In this document: piece by piece, positions 1 to 4,155 of the stretch
Position numbering within the stretch: the stretch's first letter is position 1
Layout: every line of letters begins with the position of its first letter
From: Candidatus Parcubacteria bacterium
GTDB lineage: Bacteria > Patescibacteriota > Patescibacteriia > CAIXNZ01
Direction of reading: 5' to 3'
Assembly: GCA_026395675.1 (NCBI GenBank)
Contig: JAPLYF010000011.1
Location: forward strand, 1-5,713
Length of the DNA: 5,713 bases
Made by a program: the position numbers and the translations under genes
The notes under the pieces: model-generated
Told to the model about the DNA's origin: nothing
Seen by the model: the letters and a program-made list of their open reading frames with translations, nothing else
Database searches by the model: none

Positions 1-151
1 CCTTGACCTCGCCATTGACCTGATGATTCTTAATGGTTCCCTTGGCCAAACCAAATAAGATTACGAAAAAAATAACCAAACAGCAAATCAAAAAAAATTT
101 TGATAAAATCAAATCAGAAAAAAATATTCTATTTTTTCTTCTTTCCTGCAT
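1..151 (-). CDS. DivIC/FtsB-like septum initiator, N-terminal part (runs off left edge)
   Basis: An open frame of 50 codons starts at the ATG at 151 and leaves the window without a stop. The protein opens with a basic cytoplasmic stretch (MQERRKNR), then a single strongly hydrophobic segment at about residues 19-35, then a polar stretch (KGTIKNHQVNGEVK) that looks like the beginning of an extracytoplasmic coiled coil. This layout is typical of the FtsB/DivIC/FtsL group, small bitopic proteins that join the division septum complex. The visible part is too short for a motif-level match, so this is a family-style assignment. The start is supported by a near-consensus promoter ending six bases before the ATG, which implies a leaderless transcript. 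There is no ribosome site at a usable distance; an AAGGA lies about 18 bases upstream, inside the promoter spacer. The gene lies downstream of thiI and the PH-domain gene on the same strand but has its own promoter. Alternative: an unrelated single-pass membrane protein. Confidence 0.65.
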   Translation of the reverse strand, partial: MQERRKNRIFFSDLILSKFFLICCLVIFFVILFGLAKGTIKNHQVNGEVK

Positions 152-157
152 GTTAAA

Positions 158-186
158 ATTATATCATTTTCCTTATAATCTGTGAA
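158..186 (-). promoter_or_regulatory. Promoter of the DivIC-like gene, predicted leaderless
   Basis: On the minus strand a -35 box TTCACA (181-186, five of six consensus bases) is followed by a 17-base spacer and a perfect -10 TATAAT (158-163), preceded by TG one base upstream (extended -10). Only six bases (TTTAAC) separate the -10 from the ATG at 151, so the expected start of transcription is the A of the start codon or its immediate neighbour. The -35 sits at the edge of the GC-rich island at 181-310. Confidence 0.75.
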
Positions 187-310
187 GCTCTGCCGCCAGG
201 CCTTTGCTAACGCAGTAGTCTCAGACCTACTTAGGCAGAAAAGATGGACTCCCTGGAAATGAAGCAAGCGTAACCCCGCACCGAACCGCACTGCGGGTCT
301 GGTGCGGGGT
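181..310. other. GC-rich structured intergenic island
   Basis: This 130-base stretch between the PH-domain gene and the DivIC-like gene is clearly richer in G and C than its surroundings and is full of dyads. At 273-310 a perfect 10-bp stem (ACCCCGCACC / GGTGCGGGGT) encloses a small inner hairpin, CCGC / GCGG (286-296). At 189-239 TCTGCC pairs with GGCAGA around an inner stem, AGTAGTC (214-220) with GACCTACT (224-231), one base bulged. No T-run follows the large stem on either strand, so it is not a canonical intrinsic terminator, although it could still end or protect the PH-domain transcript. Base composition unlike both flanks suggests an inserted interspersed repeat or a structured RNA. 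A 60-codon frame on the minus strand crosses it but has no coding support. Confidence 0.5.
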
Positions 311-318
311 AAAATATT

Positions 319-1110
319 TTATAGTTTTTTCTGCCTAAAATTGGCCATTTCTTCTTCACTTTGTTCATCAACTTGCAAAGTCTTGGCCAAAGCGTCTCCC
401 CTATCTTTATTACTTTTATTATCTGATTTTTCTAATTCTTCCACCAATAGCTTTTTTAAAGATAAGTCGCCAAAGGTTTCTTTATACTCCTCAATTAATT
501 CAGCCAGATTATATTCCGCATATTGTGCCAATTCTTCCTGATTCAGAAAATCATCGGTCAGTTTTTCTTTTTGCTTATCAGTTAATTGCTCAACTTCTTT
601 AACCTCTATTTTTTTGCCTGTCTGTTTTCTGATTAAGTCAATTAATAATTGATTGATTTTGCCGACTTCCTTAATATTTTCAATCAAAAAGCCAGCTGCC
701 GCCGCCTGAATTTTAATTGTGCCTAATTTTAAAATCGTCTGCCAAAATCCTTTGACTGAATAGGAAATATCTAAAATTTTGTCAAAAGGGATTTCTGAAA
801 CAGTTTTATTAAAAAAGCCTTTTTGGTCAATATCAATAACACGCTGATTAGTAATAATGCAAGCATTAAAATACCAAAGATAAAACTCTCTGCCTCCATA
901 AAATATGCCCATTAATAAAAGAGCCAAAAAAAGCGCCACCCCCAAGGGTCCGCGACTGAGCAAGGCAAACATTAAAAAAAATGTGACCAAAATTAAAACA
1001 GCCGTGACAATAATTTGCTTGAGATAAATAATGGGATGGCAATGCAAAACAGCTAGAATTTCCTCATCTGGCCGCTGATTAATTTTTTTGGCAAAATATG
1101 CTTCGGACAT
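319..1110 (-). CDS. Bacterial PH-domain (bPH_2/DUF304-like) membrane protein with acidic C-terminal tail
   Basis: A 263-residue protein. Residues 1-30 are a cytoplasmic lead-in with a PDEEILAVLHCHPIIYLKQ stretch typical of this family. Two membrane segments follow at about 31-51 and 55-72, then a bacterial PH-like domain at about 83-162, opening with YFNACIITNQRVIDID and containing the conserved SEIPFDKILDISY strand. This layout matches YdbS/YdbT-like proteins, membrane-anchored PH-fold proteins of largely unknown role. The last 100 residues (163-263) are unusual: highly charged, rich in Glu and Lys, predicted helical or coiled coil, with no recognised domain. It lies 58 bases downstream of thiI on the same strand and is probably cotranscribed with it. 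No ribosome site precedes the ATG (the upstream bases are CAAATATT). Family assignment is firm, function is not. Confidence 0.85.
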   Translation of the reverse strand: MSEAYFAKKINQRPDEEILAVLHCHPIIYLKQIIVTAVLILVTFFLMFALLSRGPLGVALFLALLLMGIFYGGREFYLWYFNACIITNQRVIDIDQKGFFNKTVSEIPFDKILDISYSVKGFWQTILKLGTIKIQAAAAGFLIENIKEVGKINQLLIDLIRKQTGKKIEVKEVEQLTDKQKEKLTDDFLNQEELAQYAEYNLAELIEEYKETFGDLSLKKLLVEELEKSDNKSNKDRGDALAKTLQVDEQSEEEMANFRQKKL

Positions 1111-1124
1111 AATATTTGAGTTAT

Positions 1125-1180
1125 GAATTCTGATTTCTGAATTATGAAATTATTTCAAATCTCAGATCTCAGATTTCAGA
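1125..1180. repeat. Degenerate 7-bp tandem repeats between thiI and the PH-domain gene
   Basis: Reading the plus strand, the intergenic region is built of 7-base units: GAATTCT, GATTTCT, GAATTAT, GAAATTA (1125-1152), then, after a phase shift of five bases, GATCTCA, GATTTCA, GAATTAA (1165-1185). The array runs over the thiI stop codon (1169-1171) into its last codons. The unit resembles the second array upstream of thiI at 2336-2370 in length and base make-up. Confidence 0.6.
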
Positions 1181-2335
1181 ATTAAAGTTAATAATTTCTG
1201 TTTTACTAATTGCTTTTTCCAGTATCCTGTCAAAATCCCAATCCTTTTCAGTATCCAAAATCAAGTTCAAATCTGCGCGTGTGACCGGATGCTTGGGCAC
1301 ATAGAGCGAACAGCAATCGCCAAAGGGCTGGGCCGAAAGTTCAAAAGTTCCAATCTCGCGCGCAAGATTAACAATCTCTTCTTTATTAAAGCCAATCAAG
1401 GGTCTTAAAATTGGCAAAGGAGTGGCTTCAGAAATAGCACGGATGTTTTCCACTGTTTGCGAAGCCACCTGGCCCAAGCTCTCGCCCGTGACCAATGCTA
1501 AAATATTTTCTTTTTGCGCTATCATTTTCGCAATGCGCAACATCATGCGGCGATAAAAAACCACGCGGTAATCTTCTGGCGCTTTTTGTAAAATTTCTTT
1601 TTGGATTTCCAAAAACGGCACAATATATAATCTGGACTTAAACTGATACTCGTTCAAAACTTTTACCAAATCTTTAACCTTTTCCTGATTTTCCTTTGGC
1701 GTGGAAGGATAGGAATCAAAATGAATGTAAACAATCGACGCTCCTCTTTTTTGCATTAGATTGGCCGCAACCGGCGAATCAATGCCCCCGGAAATCAAAC
1801 ACAGCAATTTATCAGAAACGCCCACTGGCAACCCGCCTCGGCATTCTATTTTTTCAAAATATAAAAAAGCAAAATTTTCCACAATATCAACATAACAATT
1901 TAAATCAAAATTTTCCAAATCAACTTTTTTCTTCATTTTCTTAACCACCATGGCTCCCAATTTTTCTGCAATTTCCTGTGACTTTAAAGGGAAATTTTTA
2001 TTAGTTCGCCTTGCAGTCACTCTAAACTTTATAAACTTTTTACTTTTAACTAAGGCATACAAATCTTTTTCCAGTTCTTTCAAATCCTGCGATGAATTCC
2101 AGGCCAAGGCAAAATACTCAATGCCAAAAACCTTTTGCAATTTGGCTTTAATCAATTCCCAATCATAATTCTCTTCCATTAAAACAATAATCCTTCCACT
2201 AACCTGCTTAAACCAAATTTCACCCAAATCTATCAAGGCCAGTTTAATATTGGCAATTAACTTATTTTCAAAAAAACTGCGATTTCCGCCCTTTAACGCA
2301 ATTTCCCCATAGTGGATAATTATGTACCTTTCCAT
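1169..2335 (-). CDS. thiI: tRNA 4-thiouridine synthetase ThiI, rhodanese-less form
   Basis: ThiI adenylates U8 of tRNA at the expense of ATP and exchanges the activated oxygen for sulfur relayed from a cysteine desulfurase, giving 4-thiouridine, a near-UV sensor. The 388-residue protein is complete. The N-terminal ferredoxin-like and THUMP regions cover about 1-170 (FRVTARRTNKNFPLKSQEI near 104-122, CRGGLPVG at 165-172). The PP-loop ATP pyrophosphatase domain follows, with SGGIDSP at 182-188, GESLGQVASQT at 284-294, RPLIG at 311-315 and the family hallmark DCCSLYVPKHPVT at 340-352. It ends just after that, so it lacks the C-terminal rhodanese domain that carries the persulfide cysteine in the E. 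coli enzyme. This is the shorter Bacillus-type form, in which sulfur comes more directly from the desulfurase. No desulfurase is in the window. A heptamer repeat array abuts the ATG, and no clear ribosome site is present. Confidence 0.97.
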   Translation of the reverse strand: MERYIIIHYGEIALKGGNRSFFENKLIANIKLALIDLGEIWFKQVSGRIIVLMEENYDWELIKAKLQKVFGIEYFALAWNSSQDLKELEKDLYALVKSKKFIKFRVTARRTNKNFPLKSQEIAEKLGAMVVKKMKKKVDLENFDLNCYVDIVENFAFLYFEKIECRGGLPVGVSDKLLCLISGGIDSPVAANLMQKRGASIVYIHFDSYPSTPKENQEKVKDLVKVLNEYQFKSRLYIVPFLEIQKEILQKAPEDYRVVFYRRMMLRIAKMIAQKENILALVTGESLGQVASQTVENIRAISEATPLPILRPLIGFNKEEIVNLAREIGTFELSAQPFGDCCSLYVPKHPVTRADLNLILDTEKDWDFDRILEKAISKTEIINFNSEI

Positions 2336-2370
2336 AATCTTAAATCTTATATCTTACATCTTAAATCTTA
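2336..2370. repeat. Five tandem 7-bp repeats (NATCTTA) directly upstream of thiI
   Basis: Five exact-length units, AATCTTA, AATCTTA, TATCTTA, CATCTTA and AATCTTA, differ only at the first base and begin one base upstream of the thiI ATG. On the thiI strand each unit reads TAAGATN, a partial match to a -10 box, so this is the leader or core promoter zone of thiI. A TATAAT on the thiI strand (2370-2375) sits at the far edge of the array but has no convincing -35. Confidence 0.8.
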
Positions 2371-2407
2371 TTATAATTCTATCAAATTTTAGCCATTTCG
2401 CCAACTC

Positions 2408-2436
2408 TTGACTTATTTCAAAAAATATGTTAATTT
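2408..2436 (+). promoter_or_regulatory. Promoter of the lipoprotein gene
   Basis: TTGACT (2408-2413), a 17-base spacer and a TAATTT -10 (2431-2436), with an upstream TG at 2428-2429 forming an extended -10. Predicted transcription start is near 2443, about 30 bases before the ATG at 2474. The same TG-N-TAAYTT pattern recurs at the two other plus-strand promoters in the window. Confidence 0.6.
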
Positions 2437-2473
2437 TGGATATAGCTCAAACGAACCTTGAAAGGAGGAAAAA

Positions 2474-2827
2474 ATGAAGAAGTCCTATCTACTCTTAGCA
2501 ATTGCTTTAACCCTATTACTTGGCGCAGTTGTCAGCTGCAACACTACCCAGGCAGAATATGATCCTTATATTATTAAGGATCTCTCCACTCTTAAAAGAA
2601 ATGACTTTGTCCAGTTGAAAGACGGCCGATTAATGGCTGTCCATGATATCTGGTGTGAAAAAAATAATCCCACACGATGCGAATTGAACCTCAGACAAGG
2701 ATATGAACTTAACCATGAACCATTCAGAATGAGACTGGAATATTGGGCGCCGCTGGTTGAGAAGATTACTCGCTATGGCGATCCTACATGGACAATTTTA
2801 GCCAAAAAATATCTTGACAATCAATAA
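2474..2827 (+). CDS. Small predicted lipoprotein, function unknown
   Basis: A 117-residue protein with a classic lipoprotein signal peptide: basic MKK, a hydrophobic core at about 5-19, and the lipobox VVSC with the acylated cysteine at residue 22. Residue +2 is Asn. The mature chain of about 96 residues holds a compact region around 40-60 (LKRNDFVQLKDGRLMAVHDIW) that reads like a small beta-barrel or SH3-like strand pattern, then two cysteines at 61 and 69 that could form a disulfide outside the membrane. I do not recognise the family. The start is well fixed: AAAGGAGG ends five bases before the ATG, and a promoter lies about 40 bases upstream. The gene is monocistronic, closed by an intrinsic terminator, and divergent from thiI. 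It is likely cell-surface or periplasm-equivalent facing. Lipoprotein call fairly sure, function open. Confidence 0.75.
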   Translation: MKKSYLLLAIALTLLLGAVVSCNTTQAEYDPYIIKDLSTLKRNDFVQLKDGRLMAVHDIWCEKNNPTRCELNLRQGYELNHEPFRMRLEYWAPLVEKITRYGDPTWTILAKKYLDNQ

Positions 2828-2845
2828 TCGAAAACCAAGATTCAC

Positions 2846-2880
2846 AAGAGCCAAAGCAAAACGCCGCGGCTCTTTTTTTT
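2846..2880 (+). terminator. Intrinsic terminator of the lipoprotein gene
   Basis: AAGAGCC (2846-2852) pairs with GGCTCTT (2868-2874) and is followed by a run of eight T to 2880. It lies about 20 bases after the stop codon. Its 3' arm contains GCCGCGGCT, also found in the next terminator. Confidence 0.85.
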
Positions 2881-2881
2881 G

Positions 2882-2910
2882 TTGACAAAATAACACCGAT
2901 CTGCTAACTT
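2882..2910 (+). promoter_or_regulatory. Promoter of the PpnP-fusion gene
   Basis: Perfect -35 TTGACA (2882-2887), 17-base spacer, -10 TAACTT (2905-2910) with TG at 2902-2903. It begins two bases after the upstream terminator T-run. Predicted start of transcription is near 2917, giving a leader of about 20 bases that ends in GGAGGT. The box and spacer are nearly the same as at 5516-5543. Confidence 0.7.
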
Positions 2911-2937
2911 AGAATCAAAATCTAATGGAGGTAAAAA

Positions 2938-3453
2938 ATGAAGCCAAATACAAAGAAAATTCCGAAAGAAAAGTATGAATATCATCATGAAGAATTCCAT
3001 AATCTCCAAAAATTGCAAAAAATTAATGAAAAAATGGAGCGGGAAGGATGGGAAAAGGATCCTGTAAATAAAGGCGGAAATCCTTCTCATCCTCATCTGA
3101 TTGAGTTTAATAATGGTTATAGCATTTATTATCACGCACATTACAAACGAACACTCAAAAAAGCAATGGAAGAAAAGGAAAGAAGAAAAATAAAGCATAA
3201 TAGCTATCATGAGGGAAAAGTCCAATCACTTGGCTTTATCACCTGTGATAACAAGCATGCAACAGTAGGCATTGTTTTACCAGGCAAGTATGACTTTGGC
3301 ATTGCCAAAGCACCTGAGTGCATTGTCATCACCTACAACAAGATCAAAATCAATGGCAAGGAATATCGAGCCATTTCATCCTGCGATATCAAAGTCAATG
3401 ATCCAATCGTCTTTGAAGTAGAGGAAACCGCCGCATATATTTGTTACTATTAA
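2938..3453 (+). CDS. ppnP: PpnP-type pyrimidine/purine nucleoside phosphorylase with N-terminal extension
   Basis: Residues 88-171 match the PpnP (UPF0345/DUF1255, formerly YaiE) family along their length: HEGKVQSLGF at 91-100, ATVGIVLPGKYDF at 108-120, a PE at 126-127 and the closing AAYICYY. The family is a single cupin-fold domain of about 94 residues that splits nucleosides with phosphate into base and ribose-1-phosphate, so a salvage role in the cytoplasm is likely. Here 87 extra residues precede it: a Lys/Glu-rich helical start, then GWEKDPVNKGGNPSHPHLIEFNNGY-type sequence (about 37-61), a His/Tyr cluster (YYHAHY, 64-69) and a charged linker (71-86). I do not recognise this part. The long start is supported by GGAGGT six bases upstream and a promoter just before it; no ribosome site precedes an internal start. 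Monocistronic, with its own terminator. Catalytic function is inferred from the family. Confidence 0.85.
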   Translation: MKPNTKKIPKEKYEYHHEEFHNLQKLQKINEKMEREGWEKDPVNKGGNPSHPHLIEFNNGYSIYYHAHYKRTLKKAMEEKERRKIKHNSYHEGKVQSLGFITCDNKHATVGIVLPGKYDFGIAKAPECIVITYNKIKINGKEYRAISSCDIKVNDPIVFEVEETAAYICYY

Positions 3454-3475
3454 GTAAGTATAAAAAACTAATTCC

Positions 3476-3508
3476 AAAAGCCCCGGCACCAAGCCGCGGC
3501 TTTTTTTT
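3476..3508 (+). terminator. Intrinsic terminator of the PpnP-fusion gene
   Basis: AAAAGCC (3476-3482) pairs with GGCTTTT (3498-3504). A C-C mismatch follows, then CGGC (3484-3487) pairs with GCCG (3493-3496) around an ACCAA loop. Eight T follow (3501-3508). The A-tract on the left lets it work partly in both directions. Confidence 0.88.
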
Positions 3509-3522
3509 ATTCGGGCCTGGCC

Positions 3523-3544
3523 TCGCCAAAGCGGGCGATTTTTT
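3523..3544 (+). terminator. Second, weaker plus-strand terminator-like hairpin
   Basis: TCGCC (3523-3527) pairs with GGCGA (3534-3538) and is followed by six T. It sits 15 bases after the main terminator of the PpnP-fusion gene and may be a back-up. Its 3' half is the left arm of the 18-bp inverted repeat described next. Confidence 0.5.
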
Positions 3545-3631
3545 GATTGGTTTTCCCCACATTGAAGGAGCGATTCGCGAATCGCTCCTCCGTCGGGGAA
3601 TATATTTTCATTCCCAATCAAAAAATCGCCC
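3533..3631. repeat. Nested inverted-repeat cluster between convergent genes
   Basis: A 99-base block bounded by a perfect 18-bp inverted repeat: GGGCGATTTTTTGATTGG (3533-3550) and its complement (3614-3631). Inside, TTCCCC (3553-3558) pairs with GGGGAA (3595-3600). At the centre is a perfect 22-bp palindrome (3567-3588), half-site GGAGCGATTCG, with no spacer. A side hairpin GGGAAT (3596-3601) / ATTCCC (3610-3615) competes with the inner stem. The layout fits a small non-coding mobile element with terminal inverted repeats, a cruciform, or two terminators in opposite directions that share a 3' half. No target-site duplication is evident. Confidence 0.8.
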
Positions 3632-3643
3632 ATCAAGGCGATT
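3620..3643 (-). terminator. Minus-strand terminator of the coiled-coil gene
   Basis: On the minus strand AATCGCC (3637-3643) pairs with GGCGATT (3624-3630) across a six-base loop, and the T-run continues to 3620. It lies about 25 bases after the stop of the gene at 3669-4082. The 3' half is shared with the 18-bp inverted repeat. Confidence 0.65.
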
Positions 3644-3668
3644 ATAATTTAACCTAAATCAAAAAACT

Positions 3669-4082
3669 CTAAATCTGAATTTTAGGAAAAATTTGTAAGT
3701 TATCCAAATCATCCAGATCTGCTTGCGGCACAACTTTATGCTTTTTCAATAATGAAATTATTCTATTTACCTTTTCATCTTCTTTTCTAAGTTTAGAAAT
3801 TACTCCGCCTTCCAAATCAGCTAATTTGTCATCAAGATATGATTTAGTTACCATTTGGGATTCAATTCTATTCAATCTGGTTTCAACGCCTTCAAAACGA
3901 TTTTCTATCCCATCAAAACGTTGATAAACATCATCAAAAGCAGGGGCAATATTTTTGTCCCAAATTTGGCCAAATTCTAATTGAAATGCTTGTTTAAAAG
4001 CATTAGGAAATTCTTGTTGAAATCCTTTTTGAAAACCCTGATCAACAATTTCTTTAATTTGTTTAACATCTTTTTCTTCCAT
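3669..4082 (-). CDS. Coiled-coil hypothetical protein with Phe-x3 repeats
   Basis: A 137-residue soluble protein with no membrane segment or signal peptide. Three parts are visible. Residues 15-41 place Phe at 17, 21, 25, 29, 33 and 37 and Trp at 41, exactly every fourth residue (units such as GFQK, GFQQ, AFKQ). Residues about 50-77 form heptads (RFDGIEN, RFEGVET, RLNRIES) typical of a coiled coil. The C-terminal half has QMVTKSYLDDKLADLEGG, then KLRKEDEKVNRIISLLKKHKVV and a DLDDLDNL end, a pattern I associate with short hypothetical proteins common in CPR genomes. Function unknown; an oligomeric scaffold or adaptor is the mildest guess. It follows murE by 73 bases on the same strand but has its own promoter. 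No ribosome site is visible before the ATG. Confidence 0.8.
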   Translation of the reverse strand: MEEKDVKQIKEIVDQGFQKGFQQEFPNAFKQAFQLEFGQIWDKNIAPAFDDVYQRFDGIENRFEGVETRLNRIESQMVTKSYLDDKLADLEGGVISKLRKEDEKVNRIISLLKKHKVVPQADLDDLDNLQIFPKIQI

Positions 4083-4109
4083 AAATTAAGTTTAATTTAA
4101 ATTATCTTT

Positions 4110-4138
4110 ATTATAGCTTAAAACTAAATGTCAGGCAA
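4110..4138 (-). promoter_or_regulatory. Promoter of the coiled-coil gene
   Basis: On the minus strand TTGCCT (4133-4138), a 17-base spacer and a perfect TATAAT (4110-4115). Predicted start is near 4103, leaving an AT-rich leader of about 20 bases with no Shine-Dalgarno. Confidence 0.6.
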
Positions 4139-4155
4139 ATTTTTAAAATTCTGAA

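Noticed and set aside
109..291. 60-codon minus-strand frame across the GC-rich island
   Set aside because: It overlaps the promoter and start of the DivIC-like gene, has no ribosome site, and its content changes with the base composition of the island. Read as a by-product of the structured DNA.
181..310. tRNA, 5S rRNA or riboswitch in the GC-rich island
   Set aside because: A GCCTGGCGGC-like string recalls the start of 5S rRNA, but no cloverleaf, T-loop GTTCGA or 5S body follows on either strand.
273..310. Intrinsic terminator for the PH-domain gene
   Set aside because: The stem is strong, but on the minus strand it is followed by TACGCTT, not a T-run; the AT-tract lies before the stem.
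1155..1171. Possible recoding of TGA as Gly (Gracilibacteria/Absconditabacteria code)
   Set aside because: ThiI ends where the family ends, and read-through of its TGA would add only a few repeat-encoded residues. No in-frame TGA lies inside any recognised gene.
1125..1185. CRISPR array
   Set aside because: Units are 7 bases and contiguous, with no spacers.
2842..3225. 127-codon minus-strand frame opposite the PpnP-fusion gene
   Set aside because: Its Phe/Ile/Leu-rich content is the mirror of Lys/Glu/Asn codons. The plus-strand gene has promoter, ribosome site, family match and terminator.
3376..3647. Open frames on both strands over the inverted-repeat cluster
   Set aside because: Both translate to the same short words (GDFLIG, AIRESLL) because the DNA is palindromic. 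They overlap the PpnP-fusion end and terminators and lack ribosome sites.
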